In this document: positions 53,415 to 63,635 of the stretch, in pieces
Numbering within the stretch: the first letter of the stretch is position 1
How the letters are laid out: the number at the start of each line of letters is the position of its first letter
Assembly: GCF_037479095.1 (NCBI RefSeq)
Contig: NZ_JBBGZW010000001.1
Span: 4,092,001 to 4,156,000 of the forward strand
Source of the DNA: Pantoea nemavictus
Lineage (GTDB): Bacteria > Pseudomonadota > Gammaproteobacteria > Enterobacterales > Enterobacteriaceae
Direction of reading: 5' to 3'
Length of the DNA stretch: 64,000 bases
Notes under the pieces: model-generated
Database searches by the model: none
What the model saw: only the letters and a program-made list of their open reading frames with translations
What the model was told of the DNA's origin: nothing
Program-made: the position numbers and the translations under genes

Positions 53415-54140
53415 CTATGATGCGAGCCGCTGCCGACGAATGGCGATCTCTTCGGCACGTTGCAGCAGCTGCTGCAAATCATCTTCATCGATATCCAGCA
53501 GCTCGCCACTTTCCAGCGCCTGATGCAGGTCGTCGCGCGTAATCGGCACATCAATCACGACGGGCGGTGCTTTGGCTTCCGTCGCCGCCAGCGGATGCGG
53601 GTAGCGGCGTCCGGCCAGATTATTAAACACCAACGCCAGCAGTGCCAGACACACCGAATTCAACAGCACCGGCGTAAGAATAAAGTGGTAACCCAACTGC
53701 TGCACGCCGTTGCCGCCAAGAATAGCGGTAAGCGCCACCGCGCCGCTAGGCGGGTGCAGGCAACGTAGCTGAAACATCACGGCAATCGTCAAACAAGCCG
53801 CCACGCCGCATGCCAGCGCAGGATGGGGAATATACAGCGCGGTGGTTACACCGATGACGCCCGCTACCAGATTGCCACCAACAATCGACCACGGCTGTGC
53901 CAGCGGACTATTGGGTAGGCCGAACAGCAACACCGCAGAAGCGCCCATCGGCGCGACAAACCACAGATTCACTTCGCCCAGCAGCCAATGACTGGTAAGG
54001 CTGGTAATCATTAATCCCAATCCTGCGCCAATACTGGCGATGACCCGCTGCTTTTTGCCCACCGGTAAAGGATGTGGCCAAAGGCGGGCCAGAAACGTGC
54101 GCACGGATGCAATCCATGTCACCGATGGCTGATGTGTCAT
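53415..54140 (-). CDS. HPP-family integral membrane protein
   Basis: 241 residues. Four predicted helices in the first 170 residues with the defining [18 protein letters not shown] motif, then a cytoplasmic tail with two charged acidic segments ([13 protein letters not shown]). HPP proteins include a nitrite transporter in cyanobacteria, while enterobacterial members have no established role. Divergent from rluF across 179 bp. Confidence 0.8.
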   Translation of the reverse strand: MTHQPSVTWIASVRTFLARLWPHPLPVGKKQRVIASIGAGLGLMITSLTSHWLLGEVNLWFVAPMGASAVLLFGLPNSPLAQPWSIVGGNLVAGVIGVTTALYIPHPALACGVAACLTIAVMFQLRCLHPPSGAVALTAILGGNGVQQLGYHFILTPVLLNSVCLALLALVFNNLAGRRYPHPLAATEAKAPPVVIDVPITRDDLHQALESGELLDIDEDDLQQLLQRAEEIAIRRQRLAS

Positions 54141-54319
54141 GCGGGGGTCACTCTGTCATAAGAAAAAACGATGGGGGCGAATTGTCGCCGATCGATCCTT
54201 TAGGAACAACCACATTGTTAGTGTGCTGTTATCTTAAGGTGAGAGAAATGCTGATGATTGTCGCGACGCTTAACCAACGCCTAAGGTTGCTGTATAGTCC
54301 GTTTTTTTTCGGAGGAACC

Positions 54320-55201
54320 ATGCTGCCTAACTCATCTACCCGCCTGAATAAATACATCAGCGAGAGCGGTATCTGCTCACGCCGCGATGCCGATCGTTAT
54401 ATCGAACAAGGCAACGTTTTCATTAACGGCAAACGCGCGGCCGTCGGTGCGCAGGTATTTGCTGGGGATGAAGTGAAAGTGAATGGGCAGCTGATTGAAC
54501 CGCGTGACGAAGAAGATTTGGTGCTGATTGCGTTGAACAAACCGGTTGGCATCATCACCACCATGGAAGAGGGTGAGCGCGATAACATCGGCGATTTCGT
54601 CAATCACAGCAAACGCGTGTTCCCGATTGGTCGTCTGGATAAAGATTCGCAGGGGTTGATCTTCCTCACCAATCACGGCGACCTGGTGAATAAGATCCTG
54701 CGTGCCGGTAATAACCACGAAAAAGAGTATGTGGTTACCGTTGATAAGCCGATCACCGATGAATTTATTGCCGGAATGGGCGCAGGCGTACCGATGCTCG
54801 GCACCGTGACGAAGAAGTGCAAAGTTAAGAAAGAGTCGACCTTTGTGTTTCGCATCATCCTGGTTCAGGGGCTGAATCGTCAGATTCGTCGCATGACCAA
54901 GCACTTCGGTTTTGAAGTGACCAAGCTTGAGCGCACGCGCATCATGAACGTCAGCCTGAAAGGCATTCCGCTCGGCGAATGGCGTGATTTGACCGATGAC
55001 GAACTGATCGATCTGTTCAAACTGATTGAGGACTCATCATCCGAAGATCAAAAAACGCAGAAGACGCAGGCGAAGAAGAAACCGGCCGCAGCGGGGAAAA
55101 AACCGGCCGTCAGCGCGGCGAAGTCCGGTGAGAAAGCGGGCGCGAAACCGGCTAATCGCCAGCGGTTCGCCCAGCCAGGACGTAAAAAGAAAGGGCGTTA
55201 A
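54320..55201 (+). CDS. rluF: 23S rRNA pseudouridine synthase RluF
   Basis: 293 residues (E. coli 290). Modifies U2604 of 23S rRNA. Start at 54320 behind GGAGG; a longer frame overlapping the HPP gene is rejected. N-terminal S4 domain ([20 protein letters not shown]), catalytic Asp in [15 protein letters not shown], and a basic Lys/Ala/Pro-rich tail ending GRKKKGR as in E. coli. Confidence 0.95.
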   Translation: MLPNSSTRLNKYISESGICSRRDADRYIEQGNVFINGKRAAVGAQVFAGDEVKVNGQLIEPRDEEDLVLIALNKPVGIITTMEEGERDNIGDFVNHSKRVFPIGRLDKDSQGLIFLTNHGDLVNKILRAGNNHEKEYVVTVDKPITDEFIAGMGAGVPMLGTVTKKCKVKKESTFVFRIILVQGLNRQIRRMTKHFGFEVTKLERTRIMNVSLKGIPLGEWRDLTDDELIDLFKLIEDSSSEDQKTQKTQAKKKPAAAGKKPAVSAAKSGEKAGAKPANRQRFAQPGRKKKGR

Positions 55202-55208
55202 TTCTTCA

Positions 55209-55233
55209 TTCCCCGCGCACCCGGCGCGGGGAA
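55209..55233. terminator. Bidirectional hairpin between rluF and the nitroreductase gene
   Basis: TTCCCCGCGC-ACCCG-GCGCGGGGAA, a perfect 10-bp GC-rich stem between two convergent stops. T-runs are short on both sides. Confidence 0.65.
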
Positions 55234-55239
55234 ACACAA

Positions 55240-55980
55240 TTACTTGTCGTTGCCAAATCCCTGCTTTTTCAGCGCGTCCAGCACGTGCGGGAAGTAGATC
55301 TTGTGATAATAGCCGCTGACGCTTTCGCTCCAGCTCTCACCATCATCGCGTCCGATGTTCTTCCAGTGCTGCACCATCTGCTGATTGTAAGCGTCGATAT
55401 GTTGCTCCAGCCCGGCAGGCTGATACTGCTCTTCATGACGGAAAGTGGCTAAGGGCAGACGCGGTTTCTGATGTGCAGGTTGATCCACATGGCCAATCAC
55501 CACGCCAGCCACCGGGAAGGTGTATTGCGGCAGATCGAGCAGACTAATTAACGCCTGCGGATCGCGACGAATGCCGCCAATCGGCACAATACCCAGACCT
55601 TCCGCACGCGCCGCCGCCATAATTGAACCCAGCGCAATACCAATATCGGTCGAGCCCGAGACAATGCTTTCGATACTCTGCTGCGCAATTTGTTCGCGAT
55701 CGATGGCCTGCATCGCCAGACGAGATTTATGCATATCCAGCACCAGGGTAATAAATACCGGTGCTTTGGCAATCCACGGCTGACCGCCGGCAATTTGTGA
55801 GATCTGCGCGCGTTTCGCGGCATCACGTGTGACCACCAATGAGACTTGCTGCGAGTTCACCGAAGTAGGCGCGTGATAAGCGGCCGAAATGATGCGATCC
55901 AGCACCGCATCCTCAACGGATTGATCGGTGAAACTGCGGTCGCTTTTGTGGGTGGTGAAAATATCGATTAATGAACTCAT
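55240..55980 (-). CDS. NADPH-dependent FMN reductase/nitroreductase, NfsA-like
   Basis: 246 residues, close to NfsA (240). Nitroreductase fold with FMN contacts in the THKSDRSFTDQ and HAPTSVNSQQVSL segments and IGIALGSIMAAARAEGLGIVPIGGIR. Likely reduces nitroaromatics and quinones by two electrons. The C-terminal SWSESVSGYYHKIYFPHVLD differs from NfsA itself, so a related oxidoreductase is equally possible. Monocistronic. Confidence 0.8.
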   Translation of the reverse strand: MSSLIDIFTTHKSDRSFTDQSVEDAVLDRIISAAYHAPTSVNSQQVSLVVTRDAAKRAQISQIAGGQPWIAKAPVFITLVLDMHKSRLAMQAIDREQIAQQSIESIVSGSTDIGIALGSIMAAARAEGLGIVPIGGIRRDPQALISLLDLPQYTFPVAGVVIGHVDQPAHQKPRLPLATFRHEEQYQPAGLEQHIDAYNQQMVQHWKNIGRDDGESWSESVSGYYHKIYFPHVLDALKKQGFGNDK

Positions 55981-56091
55981 TGATCCTCCAGATTGGGAGG
56001 CGAGAGCGTAACAGAAGTAGGTGTGAGTGGATTTAACCGTTGTTGCCGTGGCTAACTACTTATTTTGCATAAGCAAAGTGCGGATAGGATT

Positions 56092-56123
56092 AAAAAATAG
56101 AGCCGGTGCATGCAGCACCGGCT
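56092..56123 (-). terminator. Rho-independent terminator of the MerR-like gene
   Basis: On the minus strand AGCCGGTGC-TGCAT-GCACCGGCT is followed by CTATTTTTTA. The stem begins inside the stop codon. Confidence 0.85.
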
Positions 56124-56886
56124 AAGCGACTTGCGCAGCCACAACCGCCGAATGAATGCTACGGTCGGGTCCGCTCAGCATCACGGTTTTACCTGAACGT
56201 AATCCACGCTGGAACTGGCTCATTCGCTCTTCGCTAATGCCGGCTCCGCACCACAGCAGGTGATGATTATGACGACTTTCCGAACCGTAGCGAATCGGCG
56301 GTGATGCCTGGTCCACATCAACACAGAATCCTTGTCCGGTCAGGCGAATCGCTTCCAGCCAAATCTCGGTTTCATCGCCTTTACTCACCACTTCCAACAG
56401 CAGAGGCATATTTTGCTGCCGTGATGACGCGCGTTTCACGCAATCGCTGTGATGCAGGATGGCATCATGAAAGCGCGCCAGACGCCGTGATGCGCCGCGA
56501 CGGGTATCATCGCGCAGCCAGCGGTTCAGCGGTTTCATCAACACCTCGATAAAATCGTCGCTGCTGTAATCACCCGCCAGATTGCGCACGGTGCGCGCCA
56601 GTTCGCGGTCGGAGCCGATTTCCAGCTGGCGTAATACATCACCGCGACGCGCCATCCAGGCTGAGGAGGTGTATTCCAATCCGCAATGGCGTCCCTGATA
56701 GATCTGCCACAGCGTGGCACCACCGGCGGTTAACGCCATCATGGCCAGAACTTCATCAACCTGATGACGGCTCCAGTCCTGATTGACGTGGTTTTCAGAA
56801 ATTAATCCACCGCGTAACCAGCGACGCAAATTCGCGCGATTAGCACCGGTAATGGCGCATACGGTTTCAGTTGAATAAAAGTACAT
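56122..56886 (-). CDS. MerR-like DNA-binding protein of unknown function
   Basis: 254 residues. The first 70 (YSTETVCAITGANRANLRRWLRGGLIS, then HQVDEVLAMMALTAGG) fit a MerR-type winged helix. The middle (about 85-150) is helical, and the C-terminal part (LLLEVVSKGDETEIWLEAIRLTGQGFCVDVDQ) looks like a small alpha/beta sensory domain, not a metal or B12 site. I do not recognise the family. The leader holds two hairpins, one covering the ribosome site. Confidence 0.55.
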   Translation of the reverse strand: MYFYSTETVCAITGANRANLRRWLRGGLISENHVNQDWSRHQVDEVLAMMALTAGGATLWQIYQGRHCGLEYTSSAWMARRGDVLRQLEIGSDRELARTVRNLAGDYSSDDFIEVLMKPLNRWLRDDTRRGASRRLARFHDAILHHSDCVKRASSRQQNMPLLLEVVSKGDETEIWLEAIRLTGQGFCVDVDQASPPIRYGSESRHNHHLLWCGAGISEERMSQFQRGLRSGKTVMLSGPDRSIHSAVVAAQVA

Positions 56887-56892
56887 AACGAG

Positions 56893-56949
56893 CCCTCAGA
56901 TTGAGGGTGAATTGCCGTGGGCGTTAACCCAGGATGAGCAACCATCCTG
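56893..56949 (-). promoter_or_regulatory. Leader hairpins of the MerR-like gene
   Basis: Minus strand: CCCTCA-ATC-TGAGGG pairs the Shine-Dalgarno GAGGG, which ends 6 nt before the ATG, with the sequence just upstream. A second stem CAGGATG-N6-CATCCTG lies 22 nt further up. Confidence 0.5.
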
Positions 56950-57025
56950 AACCTTATCTGTATGGATTACCAGTAATCTTTAAGCAGATCTTAACAATAT
57001 TCGAACAAGCGAAGCGTGAAACAGC

Positions 57026-57056
57026 GCCGGAAGCCATGCGGTACAAGGCTTCCGGC
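57026..57056 (-). terminator. Terminator after the hydantoinase/transport operon
   Basis: GCCGGAAGCC / GGCTTCCGGC, a 10-bp stem with 11-nt loop 5 bp after the binding-protein stop, then GCTGTTTC on the minus strand. Confidence 0.6.
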
Positions 57057-57061
57057 TGAGC

Positions 57062-58648
57062 TTATTTTTTATCCAGCCAAACCTGTGACAAATTGCCTTC
57101 GATTCCGTCAGCGGTAACGGAGTGATCGTGCACTTTGCGGTTATAAATGGTGATGAATTGTGGCGAGATCAGATTAATGTCCGGCAAATCCTGCTCGACG
57201 ATTTTCTGGAACTGGCGGAACTCAGCCACGCGTTGCTGCGGATCATTTTCGGTTTGCGCCGCTTCCAGCAGGTGGTCCACTTCTGGATTGTGATAATCCG
57301 AGGCATTGGAGAACGGCACGCCTTTGCGGAAGTTTTTCGACCAGTAGATGCGCTGCACGCCAACGGTCGGATCATACAGATTGCTGTGACCGTTCACGGT
57401 AAACGAGAAGTCACGATCGGTATAAATGCGGCGTACAAAGCTGGAGAGGTCCTGCGCGCGCAGGGTCACTTTGATGCCAATCTTCGCCAGCGCCGAGCGG
57501 GTGTACTCCGCCGTTTTGCGCAAATCCTCCGCTATCGGATTGTAATCCAGCGTTACGCTAAAGCGCGTGCCATCGCTGCCTTTGGGGAAACCGGCGGCGT
57601 CGAGCAGCGCATTGGCTTTATTGATATCGAAGGCATACGGCGAAGGCGACGGATCGTTATATTCTTTGATGCCGGGCGCAATCGGTGACGCTGTCACCTG
57701 TCCCAGACCGAAATAGGCAACCTGCATAATCACATTGCGATTAAGCGCATGTGCCACCGCCTGGCGTACACGCAGATCTTTAAAATGCGCATCGTCGAGA
57801 TTGAACTGAATCGAGCTGACGTTATAGGAGTAGCTGTTGCCTTTGGTTTCAAAACCGAGTTGTGGCAAGGCTTTCAAGCGCGCCACATCGTTCATTGCCA
57901 CCGGCGTGCGATAACCTAAATCCGCTTCACCGGTTTCGAAGGCCACCGAGCGGGCAGCGGGATCGGGAATGAACTTCACCACCAGCTGATCGAGATACGG
58001 GCGATTTTTATCCCAATAGTTGGGATTACGCTTGTAGAGGATATAGCTGCCGCGCACCCATTTATCGAAGATATAAGGACCGGTGCCGATCGGCGCGTTG
58101 TTATGCGGATTGGTCAGCGCATCGGTGCCGTCATAGATATGTTTCGGAATAATCGGCGATTCCGCGGCGGCAAAGGCCTTAATCAGATAGGGTGCTGGTT
58201 TCGACAGCACGATCACCGCCGTCAGCGCATCGGGCGTTTCGATGGCGGTGACGTTGGCAAAGGTGCTGGATGCACGCGGATGAACCTTCTTCAGCAGCTC
58301 AATCGAATAGGCGACATCGGCGGAGGTGAAATCCTGGCCGTCGTGCCATTTCACGCCGGGACGCAAGTGGAAGGTGTAGCGCGTGCCGTCAGGGCTGATC
58401 TCCCAGCGGGTCGCCAGCTGCGGCTGCGGTTTGAGGTCAAAATCATAGCTCAGCAGGCCTTCGGTGACTTTGGCACTGACGCTGAGCGCCGGGGTGGCCA
58501 CCGTGGTCAGCGCAATCAGCGCCGGCGGTTCGTAGTTGAGCACCAGATTTAAGGTACCACCCGATTGCGGATCGGCGGCGTGCACCGTTGCGGTTAACGT
58601 CATTCCCAGCGTAAGCGCCAGCAGTGAGCGGCGAAAATTTAATAACAT
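57062..58648 (-). CDS. Family 5 (peptide-type) ABC substrate-binding protein
   Basis: 528 residues. ATG at 58648 with GGAG 8 nt upstream, signal peptide MLLNFRRSLLALTLGMTLTATVHA. SBP_bac_5 motifs LATRWEISPDGTRYTFHLRPGVKWHDG, APIGTGPYIFDKWVRG and LRVRQAVAHALNR. Last gene of an operon with HyuA/HyuB; gap to hyuB is 4 bp. Its permeases are probably those on the opposite strand at 62646 and 63636. Ligand probably a cyclic amide or small peptide. Confidence 0.87.
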   Translation of the reverse strand: MLLNFRRSLLALTLGMTLTATVHAADPQSGGTLNLVLNYEPPALIALTTVATPALSVSAKVTEGLLSYDFDLKPQPQLATRWEISPDGTRYTFHLRPGVKWHDGQDFTSADVAYSIELLKKVHPRASSTFANVTAIETPDALTAVIVLSKPAPYLIKAFAAAESPIIPKHIYDGTDALTNPHNNAPIGTGPYIFDKWVRGSYILYKRNPNYWDKNRPYLDQLVVKFIPDPAARSVAFETGEADLGYRTPVAMNDVARLKALPQLGFETKGNSYSYNVSSIQFNLDDAHFKDLRVRQAVAHALNRNVIMQVAYFGLGQVTASPIAPGIKEYNDPSPSPYAFDINKANALLDAAGFPKGSDGTRFSVTLDYNPIAEDLRKTAEYTRSALAKIGIKVTLRAQDLSSFVRRIYTDRDFSFTVNGHSNLYDPTVGVQRIYWSKNFRKGVPFSNASDYHNPEVDHLLEAAQTENDPQQRVAEFRQFQKIVEQDLPDINLISPQFITIYNRKVHDHSVTADGIEGNLSQVWLDKK

Positions 58649-58652
58649 GGTG

Positions 58653-60326
58653 TTACTCCGTTTTAGGGTGATAGCCATACAGTTCCGCTGCGGCAGCCGG
58701 CGTGATGAGTTGATTCACCACGTCGTGCTGCAAGCGCTGCGCGTCACGTTGCGAGCTGTGACCTAAACCGCCGCCGCCTGGCGTTTCGACAATCAGATGG
58801 CTGCCCGGCGGGATCACCTGACGTCCTTTGCCCGACAGCGTTTCGCCGGTGGAGAGCGTGACGCGACCGGGCGCACCGGCCTGACCGCCTTCGGCACCCT
58901 GCGCCGGGAAGTGAATGCGATCCCAGGCCGCGCCGAGCTCCATTGGCAAATCCTGCCCGTGCGACAGCTCGATTATCTGGCCCAGTCCGCCACGCTGCGC
59001 GCCCGCGCCGCCGGAATCCTGGCGATACTCTTTGCGCCAAAACACCACCGGACTGATCGATTCAAGGATCTCCAGCGAGACGTTGCGCACGCCGCTGGGG
59101 AAAGAGGTGGTTGAGAGGCCATCCAGCGCCGGGCGCGCGCCGGTACCGCCGGTGGAGAAGCTGGTAATGGAAAAACGCGGCTGCTTCAGGCTGCTGTTGG
59201 CTTCGTACTGCGGCAAAATATGGCCGCCCGATAGCTGAATGTTCCACAGGCAGGAGGCACCTTCGGCGGGGACTTCACCGGGACGCGCCTGGCGCAGGCA
59301 GTTAAACACCACATCCGGCAGCATCTGGCCGATGATATGCCGCGAGGTGACGGCTGCAGGATAGGGCGCATTGAGGATCGAGCCTTCCGGCGCATCAATG
59401 GTGATCACCCCGAGCGAGCCGGCATTGTTGGGAATATCCGCGCCAATCAGGCAGCGGATACCAAACGAGGTGTAGGCGTCGGTATAGGCTTTCACCACAT
59501 TAATGCCGCGCGCAACAAACCCGGCGCTGCCGGCAAAGTCCACGTGGATGCCTTGTTCGCTCAGCGTGAGTTTGGCCTGCAGCTTCAGCGGCTCATCGTA
59601 GCCATCAACCCACAATTCACTGTACCAGCTGCCAGCCGGCCAGCTACGCACCGCATCGAGCATCGCCTGGCGTGAACGCTGCAGAATGTATTCGCCGACT
59701 TCCAGCAAATCGGGCAGATCAAACTCATCCAGCACGCTCAGCAGGCGACGCGCGCCGACATCATTACAGGCCACCAGCGCGAGGAAATCGCCTTCCACCT
59801 GCGCCGGTTCCCGCACGTTGGCTTTGACGATGTTGAGCACCGTTTGGTCGAGCTGCCCAGCGTGAATGAATTTGATGATCGGCAGGAATAATCCCTCATG
59901 CCAGATTTGCTGGCCATCCGGGCCGGGGCCAAGACCGCCAATATCAATCACATGCAGCGTAGAGGCGAACAGCGCCACCGGGCGATCGCGGTAAAACACC
60001 GGCGTCACCATGGTGATGTCATAAAGATGGCCGGTGCCTTTCCACGGATCGTTGGTCAGCAGCACGTCGCCGGGCTGCAGCGTCGCAATGGGAAACACCT
60101 TGAGGAAATGTTTAACCGATTCTGCCATCGAGTTGACGTGGCCCGGCGTTCCCGTTACCGCCTGCGCCACCATACGACCATCGGGCAGAAACACGCCAGC
60201 CGAGAGATCGCCCGCTTCACGGGTTGCAGTACCGAAAGCGGTGCGGATGAGCGCCTGCGCTTGCTCCTCCACCACTGAAATCAGGCGATTCCAGATCACC
60301 TGATGTTGAATCACGTTATTGCTCAT
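58653..60326 (-). CDS. hyuB: Hydantoinase/oxoprolinase beta subunit (HyuB family)
   Basis: 557 residues; start at 60326 with GGGAG upstream and an 11-bp overlap with hyuA. HyuB pattern: VIWNRLISVVEEQAQALIRTAFG, VTGTPGHVNSMAESVKHFL, LTNDPWKGTGHLYDITMVTP, and the C-terminal GSHLIVETPGGGGLG. With HyuA it forms an ATP-dependent cyclic amidase or carboxylase; candidates are 5-oxoproline, N-methylhydantoin and related rings. Substrate cannot be read from sequence. Confidence 0.88.
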   Translation of the reverse strand: MSNNVIQHQVIWNRLISVVEEQAQALIRTAFGTATREAGDLSAGVFLPDGRMVAQAVTGTPGHVNSMAESVKHFLKVFPIATLQPGDVLLTNDPWKGTGHLYDITMVTPVFYRDRPVALFASTLHVIDIGGLGPGPDGQQIWHEGLFLPIIKFIHAGQLDQTVLNIVKANVREPAQVEGDFLALVACNDVGARRLLSVLDEFDLPDLLEVGEYILQRSRQAMLDAVRSWPAGSWYSELWVDGYDEPLKLQAKLTLSEQGIHVDFAGSAGFVARGINVVKAYTDAYTSFGIRCLIGADIPNNAGSLGVITIDAPEGSILNAPYPAAVTSRHIIGQMLPDVVFNCLRQARPGEVPAEGASCLWNIQLSGGHILPQYEANSSLKQPRFSITSFSTGGTGARPALDGLSTTSFPSGVRNVSLEILESISPVVFWRKEYRQDSGGAGAQRGGLGQIIELSHGQDLPMELGAAWDRIHFPAQGAEGGQAGAPGRVTLSTGETLSGKGRQVIPPGSHLIVETPGGGGLGHSSQRDAQRLQHDVVNQLITPAAAAELYGYHPKTE

Positions 60327-62418
60327 GCTGGGCTCCCACGGAAGAAAGACGTTGCAGCAACAGATGTCCGGCGGCGGTGCGCTGCACGCTGAACTGTTCA
60401 TCAACCCAGGTGGTGGTTTCTGCATCCACCACTAACAGGGGACCGTCGGTAACGTTGGTCAGCTCGACGCGCTGTTGGACCGGCACCTGAATACGCTGCT
60501 GCTGCAGGAAAGAGTAAAGTTCACGCTGCGGCGCGACATCCGGCAGCGTGCTAAGCGCGCTGTGTGGCGTCACCACTGAAACCGGCGTAGAGGCGGTGAC
60601 GGTCCAGCTGATCGCTTCAACCGCCACGTGATCGAGGCTGCGACCATACAGTTGCTGATAGGTAAGGGTAAAGCGCTGATGCAGGGCGGCGAGCTGTTGC
60701 GCATTCAGCGTGTCGCCTTCGAGGTCAATCGGCACCTCATGGCCCTGACCGGCATAGCGCAGGTAGACGCTGCGCTGCACGTTAATCGGCGCCTGGCGAT
60801 CCGCCTGTTGCACCACCTGACGCGCCTGATCGCTCAGCGCATCCAGCAGCGCATTCACTGCATTGAAATCGAGATTATCCAGCCGTTGATAGAAGCTGCG
60901 CACCGCCTGATAGGACACCGGCGCCCACAGGAAACCCAGCGCTGAGCCGACGCCGGCGGCGTGCGGAATGATCACCCGGTCGATACCGAGCTTGGTGGCC
61001 AGCCGTGCGGCGTGCAGCGGGGCGGCGCCACCAAAGGCGACGAGCGTATAGTTATCGACAGTTTTACCCGATTCACTGGCGTGGACGCGGGCGGCGTTGG
61101 CCATGTTTTCGGCGATGATTTCGGTCACCGCCAGCGCGGCATCATCGGGCTGCAGCTTTAGCGGTTCGCCGACCTGCGCGGCAAGAGCATGCTGCGCCAA
61201 ATCGACATTGAGATCTACTTTGCCACCGGCAAAACTGGCCGGATCCAGCAGGCCGAGCTGCGCGTTGGCATCGGTAATGGTCACCCACTCGCCGCCGAGG
61301 TTATAGCTCACCGGACCGGGCGCAGAGCCGGCGCTATCCGGACCGACCTGTAATCGTCCGAGGTTATCGATGCGCGCAATCGATCCACCACCGGCACCAA
61401 TCTCCACCAGATCAATCACCGGAATACGAATCGGCAGCCCGGAACCTTTTAGATGACGATGCACGCGGCCAAACTCGAAGCTGCGGGAAATCTGTGGCTG
61501 GAAGTTATCGATAAAACAGATTTTGGCGGTGGTACCGCCCATATCAAACGACAGCACTTTTTTCAGATCCAGCTGCTGCGCAATATTGCTGGCGAGGATC
61601 GCGCCGCCCGCCGGGCCCGATTCAACCAGGCGCACCGGCTCGCTGATGCCGTTATCCAGCGTAGTGATACCGCCACCCGAGGTCATCAAAAAGGGCGGTA
61701 CGCGCAAACCGTGTTGGCTGAGCTGTTGCTGCAGGCGGCGCAGGTAACCGGCAACCAGCGGCTGCACGTAGGCATTCGCCGAGACGGTGGAGAGACGCTC
61801 ATACTCACGAATTTCGGGGCAAATATCGCTGGAGAGTGACAATGTCACCTCGGGCAACAGCTCATGCAGGATCTGCGCGGTGCGCAGCTCATGTTCTGGG
61901 TTAACAAAGCTTTGTAAAAAGCCGATGGCGATACTCTCAATGCCCTGCGCGGCAATCTCTTTAGCCAGCGCGTGCACCTGCGCTTCGTTGAGGGGAATGC
62001 GCACTTGACCTTGCGCGTCGATGCGCTCTTCCACCGTGAAGCGCCAGTGACGCTCCACCAGCGGACGCGGCTTTTGCAGAAACACATCGTATTGGGCAAA
62101 ACGGTCTTCCTGACCAATCTCCACCAGATCGCGAAAGCCTGCGGTGGTGATCAGCGCGGTGCGTGCGCCTTTGCGCTCAATCAGCGCGTTGGTGGCTAAG
62201 GTGGTACCCAGAATCAACGAGTCGATGTCTGAAAACTGCAGTTGTGCCTGCTGCAGTACATCGCTAATACCGGCAATCACCGCGCGCTCTGGCGCCTCGG
62301 CGCTGGTCAGCACTTTGGCCGAATATTGCGTTTCATTTTGCAGCATCACGATGTCTGTGAAGGTGCCGCCCACATCCACCGCCACGCGATTCCCCGGTTG
62401 TTTTTGTCTATCCGACAT
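60316..62418 (-). CDS. hyuA: Hydantoinase/oxoprolinase alpha subunit (HyuA family)
   Basis: 700 residues. ATP-binding acetokinase-like core: RVAVDVGGTFTDIVM (about 11-25), ILGTTLATNALIERKG, VLSFDMGGTTAKICFID (about 288-304), GAGGGSIARID, and the C-terminal SALGFLWAPVSY. It would phosphorylate the cyclic substrate for HyuB. First gene of the operon hyuA-hyuB-binding protein, divergent from the permease genes. Confidence 0.9.
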   Translation of the reverse strand: MSDRQKQPGNRVAVDVGGTFTDIVMLQNETQYSAKVLTSAEAPERAVIAGISDVLQQAQLQFSDIDSLILGTTLATNALIERKGARTALITTAGFRDLVEIGQEDRFAQYDVFLQKPRPLVERHWRFTVEERIDAQGQVRIPLNEAQVHALAKEIAAQGIESIAIGFLQSFVNPEHELRTAQILHELLPEVTLSLSSDICPEIREYERLSTVSANAYVQPLVAGYLRRLQQQLSQHGLRVPPFLMTSGGGITTLDNGISEPVRLVESGPAGGAILASNIAQQLDLKKVLSFDMGGTTAKICFIDNFQPQISRSFEFGRVHRHLKGSGLPIRIPVIDLVEIGAGGGSIARIDNLGRLQVGPDSAGSAPGPVSYNLGGEWVTITDANAQLGLLDPASFAGGKVDLNVDLAQHALAAQVGEPLKLQPDDAALAVTEIIAENMANAARVHASESGKTVDNYTLVAFGGAAPLHAARLATKLGIDRVIIPHAAGVGSALGFLWAPVSYQAVRSFYQRLDNLDFNAVNALLDALSDQARQVVQQADRQAPINVQRSVYLRYAGQGHEVPIDLEGDTLNAQQLAALHQRFTLTYQQLYGRSLDHVAVEAISWTVTASTPVSVVTPHSALSTLPDVAPQRELYSFLQQQRIQVPVQQRVELTNVTDGPLLVVDAETTTWVDEQFSVQRTAAGHLLLQRLSSVGAQHEQ

Positions 62419-62645
62419 ACCGCCGCCTTTATATTTGACAATAAGTTCAGGGCGTTATTTACCGGTATCAAAAAGGCGCTGACTACTGAGTATTTCGGGT
62501 TTACACATGCTTAAAACGGAAATAGCGCGATTAATCCTGGATAGCCTTAATTCGGCAAAGCTAAGCCAGATAAATTATTAAGTCGCCAAAACCGCGGCTG
62601 TTAGTTTTCCCTTTTCCGCATGACTCCGTTTCAAGGATGTTGGCT

Positions 62646-63635
62646 ATGCCGCGAGAACGCCATTGGCTACTCTCCTTTTTCATCAAAACCACGCTGCAGC
62701 TGTTTCCGACGCTCATCGGTATATTGCTGATCATGTTTATTATTCTGAAAGCGATTCCGGGCGATGCGGTGGATGTAATGGCCGGTGAGTCCGGCGGGGC
62801 CAGCGCGGCCAGCATGGCGCTGATGCGCGAGCAATATGGTCTCAATCTTCCGGCGTGGCAGCAGTTTATTCACTGGATCAGTCATATTGCGCAGGGCAAT
62901 CTCGGCTTCTCTCCGCGTTTTAATACGCCAGTGACGACCTTAATTCTCTCGCGTTTACCCGCCACCTTATTATTAATGCTGGCAGCGCAGGCGCTGGCCC
63001 TGATATGCGGCATTATTTGCGGTGTGATTATGGCGCTATTTGTTGGCCGCTGGCCCGATCGTTGGTTATCGCTGTTTTCTTTACTGCTCTATTCACTGCC
63101 GGGATTCTGGATTGGTCTGATGCTGCTGGTTTTATTTTCGGTGCATCTCGGCTGGTTACCCAGTAGCGGGAATATGACCATTGGCGCAAATTATCACGGC
63201 TGGGATAAGTTCAAGGATCTGCTCAGCCATGCGTTATTACCGGTATTTTCACTGGCGAGTTTTTTCCTCGCGATTTATGCGCGTTTAACCCGCGCGGCGA
63301 TGCTGGAGATCGCCCATCAGGACTTCGTGCGCACCGCGCATGCTAAGGGTATCTCTCCGCTACGCGTAACGGTGGTGCACGTGCTGCGTTGCGCACTGAT
63401 TCCTGTGGTGACGGTGAGCGGCATGCATATCGCCACCTTGCTGAGCGGCGCGGCGGTAGTGGAAACCGTGTTCTCCTGGCCGGGCCTGGGACGGCTGGCG
63501 CTGGATGCGGTGATGGCGCGCGACGTCAATATTCTGCTCGGCATTCTGCTGTTTTCTTCGCTGCTGGTTCTGCTGGCTAACTTTATTGTCGACCTGCTGC
63601 ACGCCTGGCTCGATCCCCGCATCGTGAGAAATTAA
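62646..63635 (+). CDS. Peptide-type ABC permease, DppB-like
   Basis: 329 residues. ATG at 62646 (AAGGA 8 nt upstream) preferred over one three codons earlier. Helices typical of DppB, with AIPGDAVDVMAG, ARLTRAAMLEIAHQDFVRTAHAKGISP as EAA loop and FSWPGLGRLALDAVMARD. The 218-bp gap shared with hyuA must hold both promoters; no regulator or clear operator is visible in it. Its stop touches the next ATG. Confidence 0.88.
   Translation: MPRERHWLLSFFIKTTLQLFPTLIGILLIMFIILKAIPGDAVDVMAGESGGASAASMALMREQYGLNLPAWQQFIHWISHIAQGNLGFSPRFNTPVTTLILSRLPATLLLMLAAQALALICGIICGVIMALFVGRWPDRWLSLFSLLLYSLPGFWIGLMLLVLFSVHLGWLPSSGNMTIGANYHGWDKFKDLLSHALLPVFSLASFFLAIYARLTRAAMLEIAHQDFVRTAHAKGISPLRVTVVHVLRCALIPVVTVSGMHIATLLSGAAVVETVFSWPGLGRLALDAVMARDVNILLGILLFSSLLVLLANFIVDLLHAWLDPRIVRN

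Noticed and set aside
54074..54319. N-terminal extension of RluF overlapping the HPP gene
   Set aside because: The frame is open upstream, but GGAGG directly before 54320 and the match to the E. coli N-terminus fix the start there.
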